Of a DNA stretch of 8,578 nucleotides, positions 1 to 7,663 are shown one piece after another. The DNA is from Bacilli bacterium (GTDB lineage Bacteria > Bacillota_I > Bacilli_A > RF39 > UBA660): the NCBI GenBank assembly GCA_028685445.1, contig JAQUDY010000045.1, positions 1 through 8,578 on the forward strand. Direction: 5' to 3'. The notes below the pieces were generated by a model that made no database searches, was not told the origin of the DNA, and saw nothing but the letters and a program-made list of their open reading frames with translations. Numbering within the stretch: the stretch's first letter is position 1; the number at the start of each line of letters is the position of its first letter. The position numbers were made by a program, and so were the translations under genes.

Positions 1-1643
1 CTTCAAGAAAGGTTTTTACTACTAAACAACAACACAAATTTTTAAAAGCTATGGAAAAAATTGCTGAAGATAACTCACTTCGTACTGAAAATAATTATAC
101 ACCAGAAGAAGTTTTAAATAACTATGGAAAAACGGTTGTTAATGAATTTACTAAATCATATATTATTGATAATAAATCTCTAAGATCACATGAAGAAGGA
201 AATATATATATCCATGATAGAAAACTTTTCCCTCTAGGAGTATTATCAGATACCCATCTAGGAATATCTAAAATAGAAAATTTTAATAAAATAATTTTTA
301 ATATTTTAAAAATGAAAAATGAAGTTCAAGGAGAAATAAACATTCCTAAGATAGATTATTTATTAGAACCATATCTAATGAATAATTATAAACAAATATT
401 AAAAGAAAAAGTACTATCTTATTTAAAAGTGTCAGGATTTTCTAAATATATAAACTTTAAAAAAGTATCAGAAATAATAGATAAAAATCAAGAATTTGAT
501 TTTATAAAAGAAGAATATGAACAATTTATTCTTTCCAAAAATGTTGACTATATTTTTAAACAAGCTTTTGAAGATGCATTTATTAAAACAGAGGAAATAT
601 TTATAAAGGAACTATCTGAGTTTTTAAAAATACTAGATAACGAAAAAAAATATTCAATTAGCTTAGGAACATCATCATCACCAGCTGGTAAATTAATAAA
701 TGAATTAATATTAAAGACGTTAAATAAAATAAATAAATTAGAAAATTTAAAAATTATATTTAAATTAACTAAAAATAATCAATCATATCACGAATCAGTT
801 ATTAAACTTTTATTAAAAGAAAAACGAGTGATAATTTCCTTTATTGATAATTCTTATAATAAAGATGAATGTGAAGTCGAGTATTTTTCTGAAGGAATTA
901 GAATTTTTGAAAATATAAACTCTAATAAGAGAAATTCTTCTGGACGAATGATTGTTGCTAAAACTTCAGTAAATATGAGTAGGTTAGGTTTAAAATATCA
1001 ACAAAAACCAGTTAAAGATTTTTACAAAGAATTAGAAGAAATATTAGAAATTATAAAAAATAATTTATTATTATCATTTGAAACAATTGGTAATAAAAAT
1101 AAGAATAATTACGAAACATTATTTAAAAATAATATATTAGATGATGAAAAATTAGAAACCTCTGGTAAAATTCGTAAAGTTATTAAAAACGGTGTTTTAT
1201 TAATAGGAGTTGTTGGTCTTACTGAAGGGGTTATCTCATTAGAAAAAGATAAATCAAAACAATATAAATTAATGATCGATATATTAAAATTTTTAAATAA
1301 AAAAATAACCGAATTTGAAAATGATACAAAATTAAATTTTGCTATTTATGAACCAGAAGACGAGTTGGTTAGAAAAGAATTTATGGCTTTAGATAAAGCT
1401 GTTTATGGAATAAATAAAAATGTTACAGAAGATAGTAAATATGATCTTATTTCAAATTTCAGTAGTATTAAAAATGATTATCTAAAACAAGCAGAGATTC
1501 AAAGATTATTCTCAGGTGGGAACTCATTAGAAATTATACTGCCAGATAAAACAAGTTGTAAGAAAATATTATACTTAATTAATGAGTTAGCAAAAAAAGA
1601 TATAAGTTTTGCTAAGATAAAACTAGGGAAGAAGGTTGATTGA
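1..1643 (+). CDS. NrdD-like paralogue lacking catalytic residues (5' partial)
   Basis: The reading frame is open from the window edge, and the first ATG (position 51) has no Shine-Dalgarno sequence, so the true start is probably upstream. Counting from that ATG, the protein aligns by eye along the whole barrel of the NrdD encoded two genes downstream: GNIYIHD (50-56) with its CDIHIHD, GRMIVAKTSVNMSRLGL (298-314) with GSIGVVTINIPRIAYL, GVVGLTEGV (386-394) with GLIGMNEAS, and YEPEDELVRKEF (433-444) with ATPAESTTYRF. The catalytic cysteines of NrdD have no counterpart here; the only cysteines are 274 and 503. The protein ends where NrdD would enter its zinc ribbon and glycyl-radical loop. It therefore looks like a catalytically inactive relative, perhaps a partner or allosteric subunit of NrdD. 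An N-terminal ATP-cone may lie outside the window. The gene is intact to its stop and overlaps nrdG by 8 bases. Homology is fairly sure; the role is inference. Confidence 0.7.
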   Translation, partial: SRKVFTTKQQHKFLKAMEKIAEDNSLRTENNYTPEEVLNNYGKTVVNEFTKSYIIDNKSLRSHEEGNIYIHDRKLFPLGVLSDTHLGISKIENFNKIIFNILKMKNEVQGEINIPKIDYLLEPYLMNNYKQILKEKVLSYLKVSGFSKYINFKKVSEIIDKNQEFDFIKEEYEQFILSKNVDYIFKQAFEDAFIKTEEIFIKELSEFLKILDNEKKYSISLGTSSSPAGKLINELILKTLNKINKLENLKIIFKLTKNNQSYHESVIKLLLKEKRVIISFIDNSYNKDECEVEYFSEGIRIFENINSNKRNSSGRMIVAKTSVNMSRLGLKYQQKPVKDFYKELEEILEIIKNNLLLSFETIGNKNKNNYETLFKNNILDDEKLETSGKIRKVIKNGVLLIGVVGLTEGVISLEKDKSKQYKLMIDILKFLNKKITEFENDTKLNFAIYEPEDELVRKEFMALDKAVYGINKNVTEDSKYDLISNFSSIKNDYLKQAEIQRLFSGGNSLEIILPDKTSCKKILYLINELAKKDISFAKIKLGKKVD

Positions 1644-2331
1644 TATAAATATAAGTGGCTTAGAAAAGTTATCAGTTACTGATTATCCTGGACATGTTTC
1701 TTGTATAGTATTTACTCAAGGATGTAACTTTAATTGTCCATTTTGTCATAACTCATCATTAATACCTTTTAAAAAAGGTTCAATTAAAGAAGAGGAAGTT
1801 ATTAACTATATTGAAAAAAGAAAAAACGTATTAGATGAAGTTGTTATAACAGGAGGCGAACCATTACTACAACAAGATATAAAGAACTTTATTAAAAAAA
1901 TCAAAAAAATAGGTTTGAAAGTAAAACTTGATACTAATGGAAGTAATTTTAAAATATTAAAAGAATTAATAGAAGGAAAATTGATTGACTATATAGCTAT
2001 GGATATAAAAAATGACAAAGATAATTATAGCTTAGTAACAGGTTATAAAAAATATGACTTTAGTAGCATTAAAGAAACGATAAAATTAATAGAGCAATCT
2101 AATATAGATTATGAATTTAGAACAACAATTATAAAAGAATATCATAGTTTAAAAAACATAGAAAATATTTTGAAAATAATTGATAATAAAAGCAAATATT
2201 TTATTCAAAATTTCGAAAATAATGAATCAGTACTTATAAAAGATTTAAATGGTTTTACTAAAGAAGAATTAATAAACATTGAAAAAATATTAAAAGATAA
2301 ATACCCTAATATAAAAGTTAGAGGATTATAA
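1636..2331 (+). CDS. nrdG: Anaerobic ribonucleotide reductase activating protein (radical SAM)
   Basis: NrdG is the cytoplasmic radical-SAM activase that uses a [4Fe-4S] cluster and S-adenosylmethionine to make the glycyl radical on NrdD. The 231-residue protein has the cluster motif CNFNCPFC (Cys30, Cys34, Cys37), the SAM-contacting GGEP (73-76), and a KLDTNG strand (97-102), in the usual order. The N-terminal phrase SGLEKLSVTDYPGHVSCIVFTQGC is typical of the NrdG group of about 230 residues seen in anaerobes. The start is a TTG inside the end of the preceding gene, 6 bases after AGGGA (1625-1629). The 8-base overlap suggests translational coupling, and nrdD follows 30 bases downstream, confirming the substrate. 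The function is secure; the exact start is slightly less so because it is not ATG. Confidence 0.95.
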   Translation: MIDINISGLEKLSVTDYPGHVSCIVFTQGCNFNCPFCHNSSLIPFKKGSIKEEEVINYIEKRKNVLDEVVITGGEPLLQQDIKNFIKKIKKIGLKVKLDTNGSNFKILKELIEGKLIDYIAMDIKNDKDNYSLVTGYKKYDFSSIKETIKLIEQSNIDYEFRTTIIKEYHSLKNIENILKIIDNKSKYFIQNFENNESVLIKDLNGFTKEELINIEKILKDKYPNIKVRGL

Positions 2332-2348
2332 ATTTATACAAAGAAAGT

Positions 2349-2354
2349 GGGAGG
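2349..2354 (+). promoter_or_regulatory. Shine-Dalgarno site that fixes the nrdD start
   Basis: GGGAGG lies 7 bases before the ATG at 2362. An in-frame GTG at 2347 would overlap this site and add only five residues, with no Shine-Dalgarno sequence of its own, so ATG 2362 is chosen as the start. Confidence 0.85.
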
Positions 2355-2361
2355 AATAAAT

Positions 2362-4683
2362 ATGTATAAAGTAAGAAAAAGAGATGGAAAGATTGTTGTT
2401 TTTAATATTGAAAAAATAACAGACGCTATTACTAAAGCTTTTGAAGCTGAAGAAACAAATTATGACAAAGGAGTAATTGATTTTTTAGCATTAAAAGTAA
2501 CAGCGGACTTTGCTGATAAAGTAAAAGATAACATAATTGATGTTGAAGCTATTCAAGATAGTGTTGAAACAGTTTTATCTAAGGGGGGTTATACTGATGT
2601 AGCAAAAGCATATATTTTATATCGTAAATTACATGAAAAACAAAGATCCATGAAATCTACGATGTTAGATTATGCAGAAGTAATTAATAGTTATGTAAAT
2701 GTAACTGATTGGAGAGTAAAAGAAAACTCAACGGTAACCTATTCTGTAGGAGGCTTGATTTTAGGTAATTCTGGGGCTATAACAGCTAATTACTGGCTAT
2801 CTGAAGTATATGATAAAGAAATAGCAGATGCTCACAGAAATTGTGATATTCATATCCATGATTTATCAATGTTAACAGGTTACTGTGCTGGCTGGAGCTT
2901 AAAGCAATTAATAGAAGAAGGGCTTGGTGGAGTTCCTGGAAAAATAACATCTTCTCCAGCTAAACATTTAAGTACTTTATGCAATCAAATGGTCAACTTT
3001 TTAGGAATAATGCAAAATGAATGGGCTGGAGCACAAGCTTTCTCGTCTTTTGATACTTACTTAGCGCCATTTGTAAAAGCTGATAACTTAACTCAAAAAG
3101 AAGTAAAACAATGTATTCAAAGCTTTGTTTATGGTGTAAATACACCTAGTAGATGGGGGACACAATCACCATTTACTAACATTACTTTAGATTGGGTAGT
3201 ACCAAATGATTTATCAGAATTAAATGCAATAGTTGGTGGTAAAGAACAAAATTTTAAATATAAAGATTGTCAAAAAGAAATGGACATGGTTAATAAAGCA
3301 TTTATTGAAATTATGATAGAAGGCGATGCTAATGGTCGTGGCTTTCAATATCCAATACCAACTTATTCTATTACTAAAGAATTTGATTGGTCAGAAACTG
3401 AAAATAACAAACTTCTATTTGAAATGACTGCTAAATACGGAACACCATACTTTTCAAACTATGTAAATAGTGATATGGAACCATCGGATGTAAGAAGTAT
3501 GTGTTGTCGTTTAAGACTAGACTTAAGAGAGTTAAGAAAAAAATCAGGAGGATTCTTTGGATCAGGAGAATCTACTGGTTCTATAGGAGTAGTAACAATA
3601 AATATACCGAGAATAGCTTATCTTTCAAAGGATGAAAAAGAATTTTACGAACGCTTAGATAAATTAATGGATATATCAGCTAGATCTTTAAAAATAAAAA
3701 GAAATGTTGTAACTAAACTTTTAGATGAAGGATTATATCCTTATACAAAAAGATACTTAGGTTCATTTGAAAATCACTTCTCTACGATTGGATTAATTGG
3801 TATGAATGAAGCGTCGCTTAATGCTAAATGGATCAAACAAGATTTAACTGATGAAAAATCACAAAAATTTACTAAAGATGTTTTAAATTATATGCGTGAA
3901 AAATTATCTGATTATCAAGAAGAATACGGAGATTTATATAATTTAGAAGCAACTCCAGCTGAAAGTACGACTTACCGTTTTGCTAAAAAAGATAAAGAAT
4001 TATTTCCAGAAATTATTACCGCTTCTATAGATAAGACACCTTTTTATACAAATAGTTCTCATTTACCTGTAGGATATACTGAAGATGTTTTTGCAGCATT
4101 AGATGTACAAGATGAATTACAAACACTTTATACATCTGGAACAGTATTTCATGCATTCCTAGGGGAAAGGTTACCTGATTGGAAAGCAGCAGCTTCATTA
4201 GTAAAAAAGATTGCCGATAATTATAAACTACCATATTACACTTTAAGTCCAGTTTATTCTGTTTGTAAAAATCACGGATACTTTGCATCAGAAATGCCAA
4301 ACTGTGAAGTATGTGGAGAAGAAACAGAAGTATATAGTCGCATAACAGGATATTATCGACCAGTAAAAAATTGGAATGATGGTAAAGCTCAAGAATATAA
4401 ACAAAGAAAAAGCTATGATATAGATAAAAGCAATTGTGCTAAACATCAAGAAGATAAAACTTTCTTGTTTGGAACAAAAACATGTCCTAACTGCACGACT
4501 GCAAAAACATTGTTAACAAAAGCTAAAATAGATTATGAGTACATAGATGCCGAAAAAAAACCAGAACTTGCAAAAGAGTTTGACATAAAACAAGCCCCAA
4601 CTTTAATTGTAATAAAAGATGGAAATGTTAATGAAATAAAAAACATTTCAAATATAAAAAAATTCATAGAAGAAAATAAATAG
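2362..4683 (+). CDS. nrdD: Anaerobic (class III) ribonucleoside-triphosphate reductase with fused glutaredoxin-like domain
   Basis: NrdD reduces ribonucleotides to deoxyribonucleotides in the cytoplasm without oxygen, using a glycyl radical. The protein has 773 residues from ATG 2362. Residues 1 to about 92 form an ATP-cone (MYKVRKRDGKIVVFNIEKIT), the allosteric nucleotide sensor. The barrel carries candidate active-site cysteines Cys175 (GYCAGW) and Cys381-Cys382 (SMCCRL), and loop GSIGVVTINIPRI (406-418). A zinc site is formed by Cys635, His638, Cys648 and Cys651. The glycyl-radical motif is RITGYYRP with Gly663. After the usual NrdD end comes an extra domain, about 698-773, with a CPNC redox motif (708-711) and the cis-proline stretch QAPT (744-747), typical of glutaredoxin/NrdH-like folds. 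Such a fusion suggests a built-in thiol reductant in place of formate. The gene sits between nrdG and a thioredoxin-reductase-like gene 10 bases downstream. Identity is secure; the electron source is inference. Confidence 0.97.
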   Translation: MYKVRKRDGKIVVFNIEKITDAITKAFEAEETNYDKGVIDFLALKVTADFADKVKDNIIDVEAIQDSVETVLSKGGYTDVAKAYILYRKLHEKQRSMKSTMLDYAEVINSYVNVTDWRVKENSTVTYSVGGLILGNSGAITANYWLSEVYDKEIADAHRNCDIHIHDLSMLTGYCAGWSLKQLIEEGLGGVPGKITSSPAKHLSTLCNQMVNFLGIMQNEWAGAQAFSSFDTYLAPFVKADNLTQKEVKQCIQSFVYGVNTPSRWGTQSPFTNITLDWVVPNDLSELNAIVGGKEQNFKYKDCQKEMDMVNKAFIEIMIEGDANGRGFQYPIPTYSITKEFDWSETENNKLLFEMTAKYGTPYFSNYVNSDMEPSDVRSMCCRLRLDLRELRKKSGGFFGSGESTGSIGVVTINIPRIAYLSKDEKEFYERLDKLMDISARSLKIKRNVVTKLLDEGLYPYTKRYLGSFENHFSTIGLIGMNEASLNAKWIKQDLTDEKSQKFTKDVLNYMREKLSDYQEEYGDLYNLEATPAESTTYRFAKKDKELFPEIITASIDKTPFYTNSSHLPVGYTEDVFAALDVQDELQTLYTSGTVFHAFLGERLPDWKAAASLVKKIADNYKLPYYTLSPVYSVCKNHGYFASEMPNCEVCGEETEVYSRITGYYRPVKNWNDGKAQEYKQRKSYDIDKSNCAKHQEDKTFLFGTKTCPNCTTAKTLLTKAKIDYEYIDAEKKPELAKEFDIKQAPTLIVIKDGNVNEIKNISNIKKFIEENK

Positions 4684-4693
4684 GAGAGGTTAT

Positions 4694-5602
4694 ATGTATG
4701 ATGTAATAATGGTAGGCGGAGGGCCAGCTGGAATTACTGCTGGGATTTATACAGCTAGAGCAGGTTTAAAAACTTTAATTTTAGAAAGAGAAACAATAGG
4801 AGGACAAATCGCTGTAGCAATTAATGTTGAAAATTATCCTGGATTTATTTCTATAACTGGACCAGATTTAGCTAATAATATGTATGAACAAGCACTTCAT
4901 TCTGGAGCTGAATATGAATTTGAGAACGTAATTAATATTCATAATGGTGAAATAAAAAAAGTAGTTACAGAAGATAATAGTTATGATGCAAAGACAGTAA
5001 TTATTGCTACTGGAACTAAATATAGAAAATTAGGTTTAGATGCTGAAACAAAATATGTTGGTAATGGAGTTCATTTTTGCACTTCATGTGATGGAGCTTT
5101 TTATAAAGATAAAATAGTTGCAGTAGTAGGAGGAGCTAATACCGCTGTTAGCAATGCTTTGTATTTATCTGATATAGCAGCAAAAGTATACTTAATTTAT
5201 CGTGGAGATAAATTAAAATCAGAAAAAAAACTAGAAAAAGAACTGCTTAAAAAAGCTAATGTAGAGATAATGTTTAATTCGACTGTAGAAGATCTTATAG
5301 GAGAGAAAAAATTAGAAGAAATCAAGATCAAACAAAAAGGCATGGTTTCTAACTTAAAAATAGATGGTTTATTTGAATCAATAGGAATGGATGCCCAAAC
5401 AGAATTAGTAGATGATCTTTTACAAAAAAGCGAAGATAATTATATTATTAGTCAAGATTGCACGACGGACAGAGAAGGAATATTTGTAGCAGGCGATTGC
5501 CGCGAAAAAAAAGAAATAAGACAACTAACAACTGCTTCTTCAGATGGAACTGTTGCTGCAACATTAGTTATTGAACATTTACAGAATAAAAAAGATAAAT
5601 AA
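4694..5602 (+). CDS. trxB: Thioredoxin-reductase-like flavoprotein with degenerate NADPH motifs
   Basis: This 302-residue protein has the two-domain plan of low-molecular-weight thioredoxin reductase: FAD-binding GGGPAG (8-13), a GGQIA segment (36-40), ATGTKYRKLG (105-114), redox-active CTSCDG (Cys129, Cys132) and the C-terminal FAD motif VAGDCREKKEIRQLTTASSDG (265-285). The NADPH site departs from the family: the usual GGGDSA reads GGANTA (146-151), and the usual HRRDxxR reads YRGDKLK (169-175). It may therefore use NADH or ferredoxin, or reduce its partner in another way. Pyridine-nucleotide-independent, ferredoxin-linked relatives are known in clostridia. The gene begins 10 bases after nrdD; the Shine-Dalgarno GGAGAGG (4683-4689) overlaps the nrdD stop. 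The likely partner is the glutaredoxin-like domain fused to NrdD, though a free thioredoxin is possible. The family is secure; the electron donor is open. Confidence 0.92.
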   Translation: MYDVIMVGGGPAGITAGIYTARAGLKTLILERETIGGQIAVAINVENYPGFISITGPDLANNMYEQALHSGAEYEFENVINIHNGEIKKVVTEDNSYDAKTVIIATGTKYRKLGLDAETKYVGNGVHFCTSCDGAFYKDKIVAVVGGANTAVSNALYLSDIAAKVYLIYRGDKLKSEKKLEKELLKKANVEIMFNSTVEDLIGEKKLEEIKIKQKGMVSNLKIDGLFESIGMDAQTELVDDLLQKSEDNYIISQDCTTDREGIFVAGDCREKKEIRQLTTASSDGTVAATLVIEHLQNKKDK

Positions 5603-5615
5603 AAGTAGGTTATTT

Positions 5616-5642
5616 TTGAAAAGCAAAGATTTATGTGATAAT
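5616..5642 (+). promoter_or_regulatory. Candidate promoter for the secreted-protein gene
   Basis: A -35-like TTGAAA (5616-5621) is followed after 15 bases by GATAAT (5637-5642), preceded by TGT, which makes an extended -10 (TGnGATAAT). It lies 30 bases before the next start codon and in the only notable gap after trxB. The match was made by eye; spacing is shorter than the ideal 17 bases. Confidence 0.5.
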
Positions 5643-5671
5643 CTTAATTTAATAATAGAAATGGAGATATT

Positions 5672-6262
5672 ATGAATATAAACAATTTTGATAACAGACT
5701 AAAAAAAGTAAGATTATTTCAGTTTTTTCCAATAGTTGCACTAGTTTTAATAACATCAATTGGAATTTCATATGCTTGGTTTTCAGCAAATTTAACGGGC
5801 GGAGAAGATTCTACGTCAATAACAGTAGGATCTGGAACTATGGACATCACTTACGCAGGAGGACCTTCTATAACTGCAATTAATATTTCGCCTAAGTCTG
5901 CTGCTTTTGCAACAAAAACTATTACAATAACTGGAAATAGTACAACAGATCTTGATATGGCGTATAAATTAACATTACAAGTTCAGACTAACACTTTCAC
6001 TGCTAATGCTTTAAAATGGCGTTTAGCAAGTGATAACTCGGGAAAGAATGGAACGATAATACCAGCAAAAACAACTGATCAAAATACTGGAACAGGAGCA
6101 TCAGCGATAAACTTAGGTAGCGGAAACTTTGTAAGCCCAACAGAAGGAGCAAAAATTCATGCTTATACTTTAACTTTATTTTTCCCAGAAACAAGCACTA
6201 ATCAAAACGTAGATAAAGGAAAAAGCTTTACCGCATACGTGAAAATAGAAAATGTTAATTAG
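5672..6262 (+). CDS. Secreted or membrane-anchored protein, SipW/TasA-like signal, function unknown
   Basis: I do not recognise a specific function. The 196-residue product starts with a short basic stretch (NRLKKVR, 8-14), then one hydrophobic segment (about 15-35) ending in ISYAWFSANLTG. This resembles the SipW-dependent signal region of TasA/CalY-type proteins, where an AYF(S/T) phrase follows the hydrophobic core. The remainder is rich in Thr, Ser, Asn and Gly, has no cysteine, and looks like alternating beta-strands (for example TKTITITGNS, AYTLTLFFP, FTAYVKIENVN), suggesting an extracellular beta-sandwich. No LPXTG anchor is seen, so it is either released after cleavage near residues 35-40 or stays anchored by the helix. 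The start is supported by GGAG (5663-5666) 5 bases upstream. It appears to be a single-gene unit with its own promoter and terminator. The assignment to a TasA-like family is tentative. Confidence 0.6.
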   Translation: MNINNFDNRLKKVRLFQFFPIVALVLITSIGISYAWFSANLTGGEDSTSITVGSGTMDITYAGGPSITAINISPKSAAFATKTITITGNSTTDLDMAYKLTLQVQTNTFTANALKWRLASDNSGKNGTIIPAKTTDQNTGTGASAINLGSGNFVSPTEGAKIHAYTLTLFFPETSTNQNVDKGKSFTAYVKIENVN

Positions 6263-6287
6263 AATAAAAAAAATTTAAATACAAACT

Positions 6288-6310
6288 AAAGACAAACAAG
6301 TCTTTTTTTT
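6288..6310 (+). terminator. Intrinsic terminator after the secreted-protein gene
   Basis: AAAGAC (6288-6293) pairs with GTCTTT (6300-6305) across a 6-base loop, and the 3' arm runs into eight consecutive T (6303-6310). The stem is weak in GC, as expected in such an AT-rich genome. It lies 25 bases after the stop codon and just before ffh. Confidence 0.6.
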
Positions 6311-6317
6311 GTATACT
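6289..6317 (+). promoter_or_regulatory. Possible ffh promoter overlapping the upstream terminator
   Basis: AAGACA (6289-6294), sharing GACA with the -35 consensus, is followed after exactly 17 bases by TATACT (6312-6317), a good -10. Transcription would begin about 12 bases before the ffh start, still keeping AGGTGA (6325-6330). Since a terminator separates ffh from the gene before it, a promoter is expected here. The -35 is weak. Confidence 0.4.
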
Positions 6318-6335
6318 ATAAGGTAGGTGATATAA

Positions 6336-7643
6336 ATGTTTGAATATATGGGAGATAGAATTAGCAACGCTATTAAAAATATTAAAGGTATGGGTAGAAT
6401 AACCGAAGACAATATTAGCGATGCTATAAAAGAGATAAGAATAGCTTTATTAGAGGCTGATGTTAATTATGAGGTAGTAAAAGAATTTACAAAAAAAGTA
6501 AAAGAAAAAGCTTTAGGCTTAGATGTTTCAAAAAGTCTAAAACCAGAAGAAGTTTTTTTAAAAATAGTTAAAGATGAATTAGTAGAATTATTAGGAAATG
6601 ATTATACTCCTCTTGTAGTAGATAAAAAACAAACAATAATAATGCTTGTTGGACTGCAAGGATCTGGAAAAACTACAACATGCGGAAAAATAGCTAATTT
6701 AGTTAGAAAAAAACATAGTAAAAAACCTTTACTCGTAGCATGTGATATTTATAGACCAGCTGCAATAGATCAATTAAAAGAAATTGGCTCATCTTTAAAT
6801 ATTCCTGTTTTTAGCAAGGGAAAAGAAAACCCAAGAATAATAGTTCAAGAAGCTTTATTATATGCAAATGAAAAAAATCATGATTATATAATAATTGATA
6901 CAGCAGGAAGACTCCATATAGATGATGAATTAATGAATGAATTATCTGATATTAATAAAGCAATAAATCCTAATGAAATAATATTAGTATTAGATGCAAT
7001 GATGGGACAAGACGCTATAAATGTTATTAAAGGATTTAATAATAAATTACCAATATCAGGAACAATTCTTACTAAAATGGATGGTAATACAAAAGGAGGC
7101 GTAGCTTTATCAGTTAGGCACTTAACTAAAATACCGATAAAGTTTGTTGGAGATTCAGAGAAATTAGATGGAATATCAGAGTTTTATCCTATAAGAATGG
7201 CAGAAAGAATTTTAGATATGGGAGATATTTTATCAATAGCTGAAAAAGCTGCTTCTGTAATTGATGAAGACGAAGCTTCAAACTTAGCTAAGAAAATGGA
7301 AAGAGGTAAATTTGATTTAGAAGACTTTTTAACCACTATGAAACAGATAAAAAAGTTAGGACCTTTAGAAAATATTTTAAAGATGTTACCAGGAGCAAGA
7401 AAAGCAGGAATAAGTGATCTGAAAATTGATGAAAAACAAATGGCTCATGTAGAAGCTATCGTTCTTTCAATGACTCCATACGAAAGAGCACATCCTGAAG
7501 TTCTAAAAATGACTCGAAAACAAAGAATAGCTAAAGGAAGTGGAAGAGATGTTGCAGAAGTAAATCGATTATTAAAACAATTTGATAGCATGAAAGATAT
7601 GATGAAAAAAATATCTAGCGGTAAGATGAATTTTCCTTTTTAA
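6336..7643 (+). CDS. ffh: Signal recognition particle protein Ffh (SRP54 GTPase)
   Basis: Ffh binds the 4.5S/SRP RNA and signal peptides of nascent membrane proteins, and with FtsY delivers ribosomes to the membrane. The 435-residue protein has the complete N-G-M layout. The N domain (about 1-90) carries ALLEADVNYEVV. The G domain holds GLQGSGKTT (106-114), DIYRPAA (137-143), DTAGR (188-192), TKMDG (246-250) and the closing VGDSEKLDG (271-279). The M domain begins around 300 and contains the RNA-binding helix region RIAKGSGRDVAEVNRLLKQF (397-416). The C-terminal tail is short (KMNFPF). The length is near the usual 440-450 and no key residue is missing. The start ATG follows AGGTGA (6325-6330) by 5 bases. 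The usual neighbour ylxM is absent; a secreted-protein gene with its own terminator sits upstream. Identification is secure. Confidence 0.98.
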   Translation: MFEYMGDRISNAIKNIKGMGRITEDNISDAIKEIRIALLEADVNYEVVKEFTKKVKEKALGLDVSKSLKPEEVFLKIVKDELVELLGNDYTPLVVDKKQTIIMLVGLQGSGKTTTCGKIANLVRKKHSKKPLLVACDIYRPAAIDQLKEIGSSLNIPVFSKGKENPRIIVQEALLYANEKNHDYIIIDTAGRLHIDDELMNELSDINKAINPNEIILVLDAMMGQDAINVIKGFNNKLPISGTILTKMDGNTKGGVALSVRHLTKIPIKFVGDSEKLDGISEFYPIRMAERILDMGDILSIAEKAASVIDEDEASNLAKKMERGKFDLEDFLTTMKQIKKLGPLENILKMLPGARKAGISDLKIDEKQMAHVEAIVLSMTPYERAHPEVLKMTRKQRIAKGSGRDVAEVNRLLKQFDSMKDMMKKISSGKMNFPF

Positions 7644-7663
7644 AATTCAGATATAAACCAATG

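Noticed and set aside
51..53. ATG at 51 as the true start of the first gene
   Set aside because: The frame is open to the window edge, no Shine-Dalgarno sequence precedes this ATG, and the residues upstream (KQQHKFLKA) read as continuing protein.
1641..1643. Mycoplasma-type code with TGA as tryptophan
   Set aside because: Tryptophans in NrdD and elsewhere use TGG, no gene has an internal TGA, and stopping at this TGA gives an end colinear with the last NrdD barrel segment and the usual small overlap with nrdG.
2347..2349. GTG at 2347 as the nrdD start
   Set aside because: It overlaps the GGGAGG Shine-Dalgarno sequence of the ATG at 2362, which also begins the canonical ATP-cone sequence MYKVRKRDGK.
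4025..4300. Minus-strand open frame inside nrdD
   Set aside because: It lies wholly within a strongly conserved gene on the other strand and its product resembles nothing known; it is a shadow frame.
5597..5617. Terminator after trxB (AAATAA pairing with TTATTT, then T-run)
   Set aside because: The stem is only six A/T pairs with no G-C, so it is too weak to claim in this AT-rich background.
6003..6194. Minus-strand open frame inside the secreted-protein gene
   Set aside because: Low-complexity Leu/Ser-rich shadow frame with no supported ribosome site.
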